This document shows, in pieces, positions 33,795 through 42,475 of a stretch of DNA of 64,000 bases; position 1 is the first letter of the stretch, and the number at the start of each line of letters is the position of its first letter. The notes under the pieces are model-generated. The model saw only the letters and a list, made by a program, of their open reading frames with translations, was not told where the DNA came from and ran no database searches. Source of the stretch: an uncultured Roseicyclus sp. (GTDB taxonomy: Bacteria; Pseudomonadota; Alphaproteobacteria; Rhodobacterales; Rhodobacteraceae); NCBI GenBank assembly GCA_947489665.1, contig CANLEH010000006.1, positions 186,001 through 250,000 on the forward strand, read 5' to 3'. Position numbers and translations under genes: made by a program.

Positions 33795-35441
33795 ATGGCG
33801 CTGCCGTTTACGCAAAATCGTGCGCGGAGAGACGAATTGTCAGACCTAAACAGCGGCCAAACAGAACGCGACCTGGGAGAAGTATTGCTGGCATTCTACG
33901 AATGCCTGACGGATCCCGCGCGCCTTGAATTGCTGATGGAGATTTTGACCTCCTGGCTGGATGACGATGCGGGTGCAGTTGTTGCGCCAAAACTGGAATT
34001 GCACGCGGAACGGGCGTGGCGATTGCTGGGGGATATCGCCGAGACGGACGGTCTTCCCGAAACGGCAGACGCGGCGGCGTTGCTGGTCACTCGCTATGAC
34101 ACCGCAGAGGCTTTGGACGCTGCTTTTGCAGACAAGATCGAGCCTGAGGATCAGGCGAAATTGCAGGATTGGACGGCGGACAAGCCGCAATCAGGCGCGC
34201 TGTTGTTGCGATTGATCGAGGCGCATTCGGTTGAATTGATTGTTTTGTCGCACGACGCAAAGACCGGTGAATTTGTTGCGAAACGTGCAGGCCCGGAATT
34301 CGATACGCTGGTTTCCAAATTTGTGGCTGACCGTTTCGACCTGACCCATGCCGAATTCGCTTTGGTTCGCGAATTGTTGCTGGGCGGCACTTTGCGTGAA
34401 ATTGCGGATCGTCTTGGGAAATCCTGGGAGACCATTCGCAGCCAGATCAAATCACTGACCAATAAGCTTGGCGTCAGATCCCAGTCTGACGTTTTGCGGA
34501 TGCTGAACCAGGCCGCGACGCTGATCCCCGCGCAGCATCAGACGGATGCGGGCGGGCCTGGGCGCGCCGACAGACGCCTGGCGCTTCCCAGTGGGCGGAC
34601 CCTGACCTACGAGGTTGATGGGGCCCCTTCGGACCGGACACTGGTTTACCTGCACGGCATGACGCAAGGCCGCCATTGGCCCGCGAAGGCGCAAGCCCTG
34701 GCTGCCAGTCGCGGGTGGCGGGTTGTGCGCATCAGCCGGGCCGGGCGCGGGCCGTCCTCGGTGAATACGAAAGAGGGCGAAGCGCTGTTGCAGGACCATG
34801 TCGATGACGTCATGGCGATTGTGAACCATGAAGGGATCAACAGCTTTTCGATGTTCGGGGCCGCAGATGGCTTTTCCGTCGGATATCGGCTGGCCTTGCA
34901 GCATCCCGAGCGGGTCCAGATGATCGTGGGTCTGGAGATTATTCCGCCCATCCTGTCGCGCGAGGTGACGGCAGGGTTCATCGGCAAGATGAAGACTTTC
35001 GGGCTGAGTTGTTTGTATGCGCCCAAGACCATCAAGTTCATGTTTGGCCTTGCCATGCAGCGTCTGGAAAAGATGGAAGATCGGCACAGTTCCGTCCACC
35101 CGCTTTTGGGCGTGGTTCTGTCCGAGCATGAAGATGCAGATGGCCTGCGCACGGATGATCTGAACCATGCGGATCTGATGGTTCATAAGGCGGAAGGCAT
35201 GTGGCGGGATGCGACATTTGCTGGATATGATTGGGCTTTTGCCCCTGAAAACAGCAACTTGCGCCCCCGTGCGGCGCTGATCCATTCAGGCAATTCCCTG
35301 AACAAATCGCCCGGCCATTTCGACGAATTCGCCGTGCGGATCGGGGCGCCGATCCTGCGCATTGGCCATTATCTTCCGTATGTGTCCGCAGCGCTGCCGA
35401 CCGTGCTGGACGCGCTGGAGTCCATGGAAAGCCGGGTCTGA
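33795..35441 (+). CDS. LuxR-type HTH fused to an alpha/beta-hydrolase-like domain
   Basis: 548 residues. Residues 1-175 are an acidic helical sensor-like region of no known family. Residues 182-236 are a LuxR HTH (FDLTHAEFALVRELLLGGTLREIADRLGKSWETIRSQIKSLTNKLGV, read in shorter conserved pieces). Residues about 265-545 are an alpha/beta-hydrolase fold (VYLHGMTQGRHWP, oxyanion His-Gly 287-288). The nucleophile elbow that should be GxSxG is Gly355-Ala-Ala-Asp-Gly359, so the catalytic Ser is missing and the domain probably binds a ligand instead. A TTG at 33837 with GGAGAG upstream is a credible alternative start, 14 residues later. Confidence 0.82.
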   Translation: MALPFTQNRARRDELSDLNSGQTERDLGEVLLAFYECLTDPARLELLMEILTSWLDDDAGAVVAPKLELHAERAWRLLGDIAETDGLPETADAAALLVTRYDTAEALDAAFADKIEPEDQAKLQDWTADKPQSGALLLRLIEAHSVELIVLSHDAKTGEFVAKRAGPEFDTLVSKFVADRFDLTHAEFALVRELLLGGTLREIADRLGKSWETIRSQIKSLTNKLGVRSQSDVLRMLNQAATLIPAQHQTDAGGPGRADRRLALPSGRTLTYEVDGAPSDRTLVYLHGMTQGRHWPAKAQALAASRGWRVVRISRAGRGPSSVNTKEGEALLQDHVDDVMAIVNHEGINSFSMFGAADGFSVGYRLALQHPERVQMIVGLEIIPPILSREVTAGFIGKMKTFGLSCLYAPKTIKFMFGLAMQRLEKMEDRHSSVHPLLGVVLSEHEDADGLRTDDLNHADLMVHKAEGMWRDATFAGYDWAFAPENSNLRPRAALIHSGNSLNKSPGHFDEFAVRIGAPILRIGHYLPYVSAALPTVLDALESMESRV

Positions 35442-35541
35442 GGCAGGCTTTTTCTGCCCGCGTCCGCACGATTTCACCCTTTTGGGTGATTGTCAGAGAC
35501 CGGCTTCGTTTTTTACTGTTGCGGCAATTGGTTAGATGAGT

Positions 35542-35568
35542 GGTGCGTACGACTTCGCACCTTTTTTT
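35542..35568 (+). terminator. Intrinsic terminator
   Basis: GGTGCG / CGCACC stem (6 bp, 8-nt loop) followed by seven T. It lies 100 bp past the LuxR-fusion stop. It could end that gene or a small RNA starting after it. Confidence 0.75.
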
Positions 35569-35675
35569 CATGGGAGTGTGCGGCGCGTTTTAGGCCGCCC
35601 TTTTCACAAGAAACCCTTGTTGGTGTAGTACCCTTCTACCGCGTAACTCGTAAATTTGCCGACACGGGTCAGGAT

Positions 35676-35708
35676 CCCCCGGCCGCGCAGCGATTGTGCG
35701 GCTGGGGG
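35676..35708. terminator. 14-bp stem downstream of dnaB
   Basis: Arms of 14 bases (starting CCCCC, ending GGGGG) with two G-U pairs and a short loop; TTTTTA follows 6 bases later on the plus strand. It lies 30 bp after the dnaB stop on the minus strand and is probably bidirectional. Confidence 0.5.
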
Positions 35709-35737
35709 TTCCGATTTTTATACCTGATTGGACGGGG

Positions 35738-37249
35738 TCAGAAGCCTTGCGTGCCGTCGCCCTGCCAGGGCTTGGCGAGGTTGCCGAAGCGGGTAAATCG
35801 GCCCTCAAACGATAGCTCAACCGTGCCGATGGGCCCGTGACGCTGCTTGCCGATGATGACCTCGGCCTTGCCATGCAACTGCTCCATATCCTGCTGCCAT
35901 TTGGTCATGGCCTCCAGGTTCTCTTCGCCGGGCTTCTCGCGTTCTTTGTAATACTCGCCACGGTAGACAAACATGACCGCGTCGGCGTCCTGCTCGATCG
36001 AGCCGGATTCGCGGAGGTCCGACAATTGCGGGCGCTTGTCTTCGCGGTTCTCAACCTGACGCGAGAGCTGCGAGAGCGCGATGACGGGAATGTTGAGCTC
36101 CTTCGCGATGGCCTTAAGCCCTTGGGTAATCTCGGAAATCTCGTTCACGCGGTTGTCGCGGTTGTTGGCGGAGCCGCGCAGAAGCTGAAGGTAGTCGATG
36201 ATCAGCAGGTCGAGCCCCTTGGGCGAGCGTTTCAGGCGGCGGGCGCGGGCGGCGACCTGCGCGATGGGGAGCGCCGGCGTGTCGTCGATGTAGAGGGGGC
36301 AGCGTTCCAGATCGCCCGCAGCTTTGAGGTAGCGGGCGAATTCCTGTTCGGTCAGATCACCGCGACGGAGTTTTTCGGATTCGACCTCTGCCGCCTCGGA
36401 CAGGACACGTTGGGCAAGTTGGGCTGACGACATCTCAAGCGAAAAGAAGCCCACAACACCGCCTTCGACGGTGCCGGTGGTGCCATCTTCCTTTGTGCCT
36501 TCGCGCCAGGCTTTCGCGACGTTGAAAGCGATGTTGGTGGCGAGCGACGTTTTCCCCATCGAGGGACGCCCGGCGAGGATCAGAAGGTCGGAATTGTGCA
36601 GGCCGCCCAGTTTGCGGTCCATATCGTCAAGCCCGGTAGAGATGCCTGCAAGCTGGCCCTGCCGGTTATAGGCGGCATTGGCCATCTGCACGGCGTCATG
36701 CAGCGCGCCCAGAAAGCTTTGGAAGCCTTTGTTGGTGGAGCCGGTGGAGGCGAGCGCGAAAAGTTCCGATTCCGCTTCGACGATCTGCTCGTCCGGGGTT
36801 ACGGCGTCGCGCATGGCGCGGGCACGGTCGGAGACGCGATTGCCCAGATCAATCAACTCCCGCCGCACGGCAAGGTCGTGGATCAGTTGCGCGTAGTCGC
36901 GCGCAGCAGAAGTCGCGATGGCCGACAGCTGGAGTTTCACCAGATATTCCGCGCCGCCCAGTTCTGCGAGGCCGGGAATGTCGGTGGCAAAGCTTTTGAG
37001 TGTGGTGGCGTCGGTTTGCAGACCCTTGGCGATGCGGGCGGCGGCCATTTCAAACAGGGCGCCGTGGACGGGGTCGTGGAAATGGTCCGGCTTTACAAGA
37101 TCATCGACGCGGTCAAGCACATCGTTGGAGGACAGGATCGCGCCCAGAAGCTGTTGTTCTGCCTCGATATTATGGGGCAGGACAGGGGCGCTGTCTTCCG
37201 CCGACGGATCGGCGGGCAAGTTCGGATTGAATGCGGCGACTTCGTTCAT
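35738..37249 (-). CDS. dnaB: Replicative DNA helicase DnaB
   Basis: 503-residue hexameric 5'-3' helicase. The N-terminal DnaG-interacting domain (NIEAEQQLLGAILSSNDVLD) is followed by a linker and a RecA-like ATPase with Walker A GRPSMGKTSLATNIA, SLEMSSAQLAQR, Walker B LLIIDYLQLL and the Arg-finger region LSQLSRQVENREDKRPQLSDLRESGSIEQDAD. The ATG at 37249 (MNEVAAF) follows GGGGGAGCAG, better than the codon 12 bp upstream. Two DnaA-like boxes lie 140-160 bp upstream. Confidence 0.97.
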   Translation of the reverse strand: MNEVAAFNPNLPADPSAEDSAPVLPHNIEAEQQLLGAILSSNDVLDRVDDLVKPDHFHDPVHGALFEMAAARIAKGLQTDATTLKSFATDIPGLAELGGAEYLVKLQLSAIATSAARDYAQLIHDLAVRRELIDLGNRVSDRARAMRDAVTPDEQIVEAESELFALASTGSTNKGFQSFLGALHDAVQMANAAYNRQGQLAGISTGLDDMDRKLGGLHNSDLLILAGRPSMGKTSLATNIAFNVAKAWREGTKEDGTTGTVEGGVVGFFSLEMSSAQLAQRVLSEAAEVESEKLRRGDLTEQEFARYLKAAGDLERCPLYIDDTPALPIAQVAARARRLKRSPKGLDLLIIDYLQLLRGSANNRDNRVNEISEITQGLKAIAKELNIPVIALSQLSRQVENREDKRPQLSDLRESGSIEQDADAVMFVYRGEYYKEREKPGEENLEAMTKWQQDMEQLHGKAEVIIGKQRHGPIGTVELSFEGRFTRFGNLAKPWQGDGTQGF

Positions 37250-37548
37250 CTGCTCCCCCAAGCACGTTTATTCACACACGATACTGATACATAGCGCCTT
37301 GCCCCCTCTTCGGGGTGCTTCATTGGGTCTGGCAGGACCGGCGCTTCAACGATTTGCCGGGTATAGCTGATGGTCCTGCGGCGGCGTCAATCTGGATAAC
37401 CTGTGGGTAAGTCGGATTAACGCAGTTTTCGCGCGGCTGGTGCTTATATTGTGGGTGCTGGGGGTCGTTGGGTCAAGATGTGGCTGTCACGCTGCCCTGA
37501 CGTGTTCGAAAAAACACGCTGAGATTTAATTCTGTTAAGGCAAAGGAC
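37250..37548. other. 299-bp region pyrE 3' end / dnaB 5' region
   Basis: pyrE reads leftwards into it and dnaB leftwards out of it. Contains a GCCCC/GGGGT stem near 37300-37318, the DnaA-like boxes at 37391-37410, and a GTGTT/AACAC hairpin (37501-37516) with an A-rich loop about 33 bp after the pyrE stop, likely its 3' end. No coding frame with support. Confidence 0.5.
37391..37410 (-). promoter_or_regulatory. Two tandem DnaA-box-like 9-mers upstream of dnaB
   Basis: On the minus strand TTACCCACA (37402-37410) and TTATCCAGA (37391-37399), each one base from the consensus TTATCCACA, two bases apart and in the same orientation. They lie 142-161 bp before the dnaB start. DnaA control of the helicase gene would be plausible; chance occurrence cannot be excluded. 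Confidence 0.4.
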
Positions 37549-38229
37549 CTATGAAAGGCCCCGATCCGCGCGCCAGCCCTCGGGATCGCGAAGGAATCGC
37601 TCAACATCCACCAGCGTCTCCTCCGAGAAATCGCCGCCGCGCCGGGCTTCGGCAATCACGTCGGCCCAGGTGGTCAGCCAGTGCAACTCGATCCCATGCT
37701 CGCGCAGTGTCGGGATCGCGTGGTCGAAAATGTCGTAATAGAAGAGCACGGCGGTGTGGCCGCAGGTGGCGCCCGTGCGGCGGATCGCATCAACGAAGGT
37801 GATTTTGGAGCCGCCATCGGTGGTCATGTCTTCGACCAGCAGAACGCGCTCACCCTCATGCATCGCGCCTTCGATTTGCGCCCCGCGACCATGGCCTTTC
37901 GGTTTCTTGCGCACGTAGGACATCGGCAGGCCCATGCGTTCCGCGACAAGGGCCGCAAAGGGGATGCCCGCCGTCTCGCCGCCCGCGATGTTGTCGAATG
38001 CCTCGAGTCCCGCCGCGCGCATCACCTTGCAGGTGAGGAAATCCATGCAGGTGGACCGCACGCGGGGGAAGGCGATGGGTTTGCGGCAGTCGATATAGGT
38101 CGGGGCCTGTTTGCCGGACGTGTGCGTGAAAAGCTCGTCCGAGTTGAAGTGGACCGCCTTGATGTCGAGCAACATCCGCGCGGTCATCGCGGCCATGGTT
38201 GCGTCGTCGGGGTAGCTGGAAGGGATCAT
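37549..38229 (-). CDS. pyrE: Orotate phosphoribosyltransferase
   Basis: 226 residues: makes OMP from orotate and PRPP. It has [15 protein letters not shown], the [10 protein letters not shown] loop, [12 protein letters not shown] catalytic loop and the PRPP site [14 protein letters not shown], which differs slightly from the usual VDDVxTTGGS. The N-terminus [28 protein letters not shown] is typical of the Rhodobacterales form. It follows pyrC with 66 bp between, and that gap holds two 20-bp palindromes. Confidence 0.95.
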   Translation of the reverse strand: MIPSSYPDDATMAAMTARMLLDIKAVHFNSDELFTHTSGKQAPTYIDCRKPIAFPRVRSTCMDFLTCKVMRAAGLEAFDNIAGGETAGIPFAALVAERMGLPMSYVRKKPKGHGRGAQIEGAMHEGERVLLVEDMTTDGGSKITFVDAIRRTGATCGHTAVLFYYDIFDHAIPTLREHGIELHWLTTWADVIAEARRGGDFSEETLVDVERFLRDPEGWRADRGLS

Positions 38230-38249
38230 GGTTTCGGTCTCGCGGATGC

Positions 38250-38297
38250 GGATTTTCGTATGAAAATCCGGGGGTGCGAATTTTCGTACGAAAATTC
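38250..38297. promoter_or_regulatory. Two tandem 20-bp palindromes between pyrC and pyrE
   Basis: GGATTTTCGTATGAAAATCC (38250-38269, one central mismatch) and GAATTTTCGTACGAAAATTC (38278-38297, perfect). Centres are 28 bp apart, nearly three helical turns. The second one overlaps the pyrC stop. The TTTTCGTACGAAAA core recurs in Rhodobacterales genomes as far as I recall; here it could be a double operator for pyrE. Confidence 0.6.
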
Positions 38298-39339
38298 AGG
38301 TCAGCACATGCCAGTGAAGCGGGTGGCCCGGATCAAAGAGGGTCAGGGGGCCATCGGGGGTTTGGTATTTGGCGGGGTAGGTCGCGGGGGTGTCACGTTT
38401 TTCGAGGGTTAGGGTGGCCTCGTTCGGGGCGAGGCCGTAGCGGGCAGGGCCATTGAGGGAGGCGAAGGCTTCCAGCTGATCCAGCGCGCCTTCCTCTTCA
38501 AACACATGGGCGAGGCAGGACATTGTGTTGGGGGCCGAGAACACACCCGCGCAGCCGCAGGCGGTTTCTTTTGCGCCATCGAGGTGGGGCGCGCTGTCGG
38601 TGCCGAGGAAGAAGCGCCGGTTTCCTGAGGTCGCTGCCTTGCGAAGGGCCTGTTGATGCTCGGCGCGTTTGACGATGGGCAGGCAATAGTAGTGCGGCCG
38701 GATGCCACCCACGAGCATGTGGTTGCGGTTGATCATCAGGTGGTGCGTGGTGATCGTTCCGGCGATGTCACCGGACGCTTCGCGAACGTAGTCGATGCCG
38801 TGGGACGTGGTGATATGTTCGAGGGTGGCTTTCAACTCGGGGATGTCACGGCGGAGCGGATCGAGCACGGTTTCAAGGAACACCTGCTCGCGGTCAAAGA
38901 TGTCGACTTCGTGGGTGGTGACTTCGCCGTGGAAGCAGAGCGGCAGGCCGATTTCGGCCATTTTCTCAAGCACGTGGCGCAGTTTCTTGAAGTCGCGCAC
39001 TCCGGATTGGGAGTTCGTCGTGGCGCCTGCCGGATACAGCTTCACTGCATGGATTAGACCATCGGCATAGGCGGCGGCGACGTCGTCTGGATCGGTCTGT
39101 TCGGTCAGGTAGAGGGTCATGAGCGGGGTGAAATCCGCGCCTGCCGGCGTGGCTGACATGATCCGGTCGCGGTAGGCGCGCGCGTCGGCGGCAGTGACGA
39201 CAGGGGGCACGAGGTTCGGCATGATGATCGCGCGGGCGAAGTGGCGGACGGTTTCGGGCAACACCGTTTGCATCATTGCGCCATCGCGCAGGTGCAGGTG
39301 CCAGTCGTCGGGGCGGCGGATCGTGATCGTTTGGCTCAT
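38296..39339 (-). CDS. pyrC: Dihydroorotase (E. coli PyrC type)
   Basis: 347-residue zinc amidohydrolase closing carbamoyl aspartate to dihydroorotate. Zinc motif [10 protein letters not shown] (His14, His16), carboxy-Lys region [32 protein letters not shown], and the catalytic GTDSAPH. The ATG at 39339 ([10 protein letters not shown]) is set by homology; the open frame above it is not conserved. It is followed directly by pyrE, a pyrimidine pair. Confidence 0.95.
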   Translation of the reverse strand: MSQTITIRRPDDWHLHLRDGAMMQTVLPETVRHFARAIIMPNLVPPVVTAADARAYRDRIMSATPAGADFTPLMTLYLTEQTDPDDVAAAYADGLIHAVKLYPAGATTNSQSGVRDFKKLRHVLEKMAEIGLPLCFHGEVTTHEVDIFDREQVFLETVLDPLRRDIPELKATLEHITTSHGIDYVREASGDIAGTITTHHLMINRNHMLVGGIRPHYYCLPIVKRAEHQQALRKAATSGNRRFFLGTDSAPHLDGAKETACGCAGVFSAPNTMSCLAHVFEEEGALDQLEAFASLNGPARYGLAPNEATLTLEKRDTPATYPAKYQTPDGPLTLFDPGHPLHWHVLT

Positions 39340-39447
39340 GGGATGGGGTGCTATCGCGTTTGTAGGGAGTCTGGAAGGGGGGATGGGGGGCGTTCCTTCA
39401 ATCACGAGGCTTGCGCAAATTGTATGGCAGCGCCTAGGCTTCGGCGG

Positions 39448-39828
39448 ATGACGTATTCCCGATTTCTGGCGCTGCTGGCGCCTTTAGCGCTGGCTTTGGG
39501 CCTTGCGCAACCTGCCACCGCCCAACTTGACCCGTGCGATTCCAACCAGCCGCAATCGGCGCTGACGCGGTGCAATGCGGAGCGGTTGGAGGGCTGGGAC
39601 AGGTTGCTGAACGAGGTCTACCAACGTGTGATCGGCACTTTGGACGCGACACAGGAAGAGAACCTGCGCCAGGCGCAGCGGGCGTGGATCACCTATCGTG
39701 ATCTCACCTGCGGGATGGAGCGCGCGCGGTATGAGGGCGGCTCCATCGCGCCGATGATCGAGTTGACCTGCCTGACGCGTCTGACCGAACGGCGCACGCG
39801 CGATCTGGAGGAATATATGCGGCCCTGA
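39448..39828 (+). CDS. LprI-like secreted protein (DUF1311)
   Basis: 126 residues. Signal peptide 1-25 (...[10 protein letters not shown]), then an LprI N-terminal-type helical domain with four cysteines ([27 protein letters not shown]) and the characteristic [13 protein letters not shown]. Members of this family have been reported as lysozyme inhibitors; whether this one is cannot be told from sequence. Start at ATG 39448, 34 bp before the next exported protein. Confidence 0.8.
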   Translation: MTYSRFLALLAPLALALGLAQPATAQLDPCDSNQPQSALTRCNAERLEGWDRLLNEVYQRVIGTLDATQEENLRQAQRAWITYRDLTCGMERARYEGGSIAPMIELTCLTRLTERRTRDLEEYMRP

Positions 39829-39861
39829 CCGGCTGGGAGTTTCAACAAGGAGGTAAGTGAA

Positions 39862-40680
39862 ATGTGCGATATCTGCGTGATGAACTCGGTGAAGGAGCGG
39901 ATGCTGTCGCGGCGGAATTTCTTCAAGGGATCGGCTGCGGCGGCCGTTGGGGCGACTGCGATTGGAGCAGTCAAGGCGACCCCGGCGTTGGCGGATGGAC
40001 ATGGCTCGGTCGTTGATATGACGCATCTGTTCAGTGAGGATTTTCCGACCTGGGGCGGTGATCCGGGCATGTCGCGCGAGAAGCTTTTCGATTTTGCCGA
40101 TGCGGGCTTCAACCTATACAACATGACGACCAGCGAACATGCGGGCACGCATATCGATGCGCCGCTGCATTTCAGCGCTGATGGCATTTCTGTCGATGAG
40201 ATCCCGGTCAGCAATCTGGTGGCCCCGCTATGCGTGGTGGATATCGCCGCGCGCGCAGCGGAGGATGCCGATACGATGGTCACGCCGGATGATCTGCAGG
40301 CGTGGATTGACGCCAATGGCGAAATCCCGGACGGGGCGTGTGTGGCGATGCATTCGGGATGGGCCAGCAAAGCCTCCGGCGCGGAGTTCCGTAATGCCGA
40401 TGGTGACGGACTGGGGCATTACCCGGGCTTTCACATTGAGGCGACGCAGATGCTGCTGGAAACAGGCGCGGCCTCCATCGCTGTGGACACGCTGTCGCTC
40501 GATCATGGGGCGAGCCAGGATTTCGCAACGCATTATGCCTGGCTACCAGCGGGGCGCTACGGGATCGAGTGCATTGCGGGCCTTGATCAGGTCCCGGCGG
40601 CGGGGGCCACTTTGGTGGTCGGCGCCTCGAAGATCGCGGGCAGCACCGGTGGGCAGGCGCGCATCTTTGCGATGGTCTGA
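39862..40680 (+). CDS. Tat-exported cyclase family protein (kynurenine formamidase-like)
   Basis: 272 residues. Tat signal SRRNFFKG at residues 16-23, with a hydrophobic stretch to about 45 (ATPALADG). The mature part is a cyclase/KynB-like metal-dependent hydrolase: the diagnostic HAGTHIDAPLHF holds two metal His and an Asp, and the distal LSLDHGAS and PAGRYGIE complete the site. A CDIC motif at residues 2-5 precedes the twin Arg. AAGGAGG lies upstream. Periplasmic hydrolysis of a formamide or small lactone is likely; the substrate is unknown. Confidence 0.85.
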   Translation: MCDICVMNSVKERMLSRRNFFKGSAAAAVGATAIGAVKATPALADGHGSVVDMTHLFSEDFPTWGGDPGMSREKLFDFADAGFNLYNMTTSEHAGTHIDAPLHFSADGISVDEIPVSNLVAPLCVVDIAARAAEDADTMVTPDDLQAWIDANGEIPDGACVAMHSGWASKASGAEFRNADGDGLGHYPGFHIEATQMLLETGAASIAVDTLSLDHGASQDFATHYAWLPAGRYGIECIAGLDQVPAAGATLVVGASKIAGSTGGQARIFAMV

Positions 40681-40817
40681 ATGACGGACGGCCCGCTCTT
40701 TAAGGGACGCCTGCGGGCGGGCCTCTCCCGGACAGGAGACGTTTTACCTGAGTGAAGAATGGGACACGCCGGGGCTGCGCGCCCGAGCGAATGAAAGCAA
40801 CATGAGAGGATTGGGCA

Positions 40818-41432
40818 ATGTCGGGTAACCCGGGCCATTGGACGGAAAAATCGAAACGCGCATTGGCGGTGCTTGGCGTTCTGGCCTTCAGCGCTTGGCC
40901 CGGTGCGGCGTTGGCCAATTGCCCCACCGCGGACGACCTTACCGGGGGCATTCGCTTTGCCATGCCGGACGGGGCCTATTGGGACCTGTCGGGGCACGGA
41001 TCCGACCGGGTGGCGTATTTTCAGTGGTCACCGGATTTTGAGGTTCAGCGGATGGAGCTGGCGGAAGGCATCTTCATCGCCAGCCTCGTCGCGGACAGTA
41101 TGGAGGAGCCTTGGCGGTCTGAATTCGAGCCGCGACCATCGGCCTTTCCCGAGCCCGCGGCCAACACGGCATGGGAGACGCGGATGACGTCCCGCGGGCT
41201 TGGCATAAATCGTGTGGACGACATGACTTATACGTTCGGTGCCGCGCAGCAGATGACGTTTGGTGACTGCGCTTTCACGTACCTGCCCATGACCTTGCGG
41301 TCAGAGCCAGTCAGCCAGGAAGGGGAGGGCGTAAGTTCGGAATATCTCTACTTTCCCGAACTGGGCGGTATCGTCATCCAGGATGACGGGTACGGCAATA
41401 CTTGGCCAATCACAGGGATTTCAGTGCGTTAG
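40818..41432 (+). CDS. Secreted protein of unknown function
   Basis: 204 residues with a signal peptide after a basic N-terminus (KSKRALAVLGVLAFSAWPGAALA, cleavage near residue 34). The mature part has two cysteines (NCPTADD, GDCAFTY) and a beta-rich composition (SSEYLYFPELGGIVIQDDGYGN). No recognised domain. A GC hairpin (GCCCGC...GCGGGC, about 40690-40721) lies upstream, after the cyclase gene. Confidence 0.65.
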   Translation: MSGNPGHWTEKSKRALAVLGVLAFSAWPGAALANCPTADDLTGGIRFAMPDGAYWDLSGHGSDRVAYFQWSPDFEVQRMELAEGIFIASLVADSMEEPWRSEFEPRPSAFPEPAANTAWETRMTSRGLGINRVDDMTYTFGAAQQMTFGDCAFTYLPMTLRSEPVSQEGEGVSSEYLYFPELGGIVIQDDGYGNTWPITGISVR

Positions 41433-41442
41433 GCGGTAGGGC

Positions 41443-42252
41443 TTAGGACCTGTTGGAGAGCCTGTCGCGATAAGATGGGTCGGCGTGCAGGACCGGGCGG
41501 AGTGCTGCGCGCGCTGTCCGGGCGTCCAGCGTGCCCCGGACCATGTGGCGGGTTAGCGGCACCAGGGCATCGGGCTGCTGCAGCGCGCGTGTCAGCGCGC
41601 CACCGGCCAGCGGAAAGCCCAGACTCGTGGTCTGCGCGCCCCGGAACAGGGCGGCTTGGCCTGCATCGGACGGATCGCGGGGGTCGAACAGGATTGTGAC
41701 CTGTTGGGCTGAGGCCAAAGCCTCGGGCCCAAGCGGTGGCGGCGTATCGGGATCGGCGCGGCGATCTGCGCGAAAGCGGGTCTCAAACGGAGCATGGCGC
41801 GCGCTGATGGCGGCGGCCGGTTGGGCCAACAGGACCTGCGCGCCGGGGATGTGGGCTGCGGCCCGGGCTGCGGCATGGCCGCAATCGGGGCCTGCGGCGA
41901 TCAGGATAACCTTCTGAAAACTTACAAAAAACCCATCAATGGCAAGGCTTTTCAGCATCGCCTCAACCTCGGCGCTGCGAAACCAGGTGCGTCCCACGGA
42001 CATCAGCGACAACAGCGAGACGTCATGGGCCGGGACGGCCTCAAAGCCGAGGGGAAGGCCCTCCGCACCATGGGCCCAAAGGCGGTCGGCGCGATCAAAG
42101 CTGACCACAAGCGTGTCGGATTCCTCTTCGACCATCAGCGCGAAATGGCGGCTGTCCAAACGGGAAAACAGGCCGTGGTCGGTGCCAATGCGCCCCAAAT
42201 GCCGAACCCATTCGCGGCGAGGGTCAATGATCGGGGCAGTTGTGTCGGGCAT
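41443..42252 (-). CDS. Conserved Rhodobacterales protein of unknown function
   Basis: 269 residues. I recognise the family by SFDRADRLW, LPLGFEAVPAHD, VGRTWFRSAEVEAML, IDGFFVSFQKVILIAAGPDCGHAAA and TILFDPRDPSD. Members are often labelled phosphoadenosine phosphosulfate reductase, but none of the CysH motifs (SSFGADS, CC...CxxC, KxECGxH) is present, and a real cysH lies at 57639-58352. The AAGPDCGHAA stretch after a strand hints at an alpha/beta fold. The ATG at 42252 is preferred to the GTG 12 bp upstream. Confidence 0.7.
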   Translation of the reverse strand: MPDTTAPIIDPRREWVRHLGRIGTDHGLFSRLDSRHFALMVEEESDTLVVSFDRADRLWAHGAEGLPLGFEAVPAHDVSLLSLMSVGRTWFRSAEVEAMLKSLAIDGFFVSFQKVILIAAGPDCGHAAARAAAHIPGAQVLLAQPAAAISARHAPFETRFRADRRADPDTPPPLGPEALASAQQVTILFDPRDPSDAGQAALFRGAQTTSLGFPLAGGALTRALQQPDALVPLTRHMVRGTLDARTARAALRPVLHADPSYRDRLSNRS

Positions 42253-42475
42253 AGGCAGAGGCACTCAGAAAGGGGTCTTACTTTTTTAAATGTGGCCCAC
42301 CATGCCACGGGGCAAGATTTCGGGGAAGAGTGTGGCGGGAATGCGAAGCCCGTCCGACATTTCGATGGGTTTTGGTAAACGATCCGTAAACAATGCGTCT
42401 GCAAGAAAAAGGGCGGGTGACTTGACCATCCGGGCCCATCCGGCCTTGATGGCGAGGCTGCATTCCGGAGGGGAC

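Larger units (their letters stand above)
35442..35737. other. 296-bp region between convergent genes with several hairpins
   Basis: Holds a short stem with a T-rich loop directly after the LuxR-fusion stop (GGCAG...CTGCC, 35443-35459), a stem TTTCACCC/GGGTGATT near 35471-35489, the intrinsic terminator at 35542-35568, and the large stem at 35676-35708. No coding frame with support. Three stacked ends suggest that a short transcript may start inside the region. Confidence 0.5.

Noticed and set aside
41443-42252. Label as phosphoadenosine phosphosulfate reductase
   Set aside because: None of the CysH motifs is present, and a genuine CysH is found at 57639-58352.
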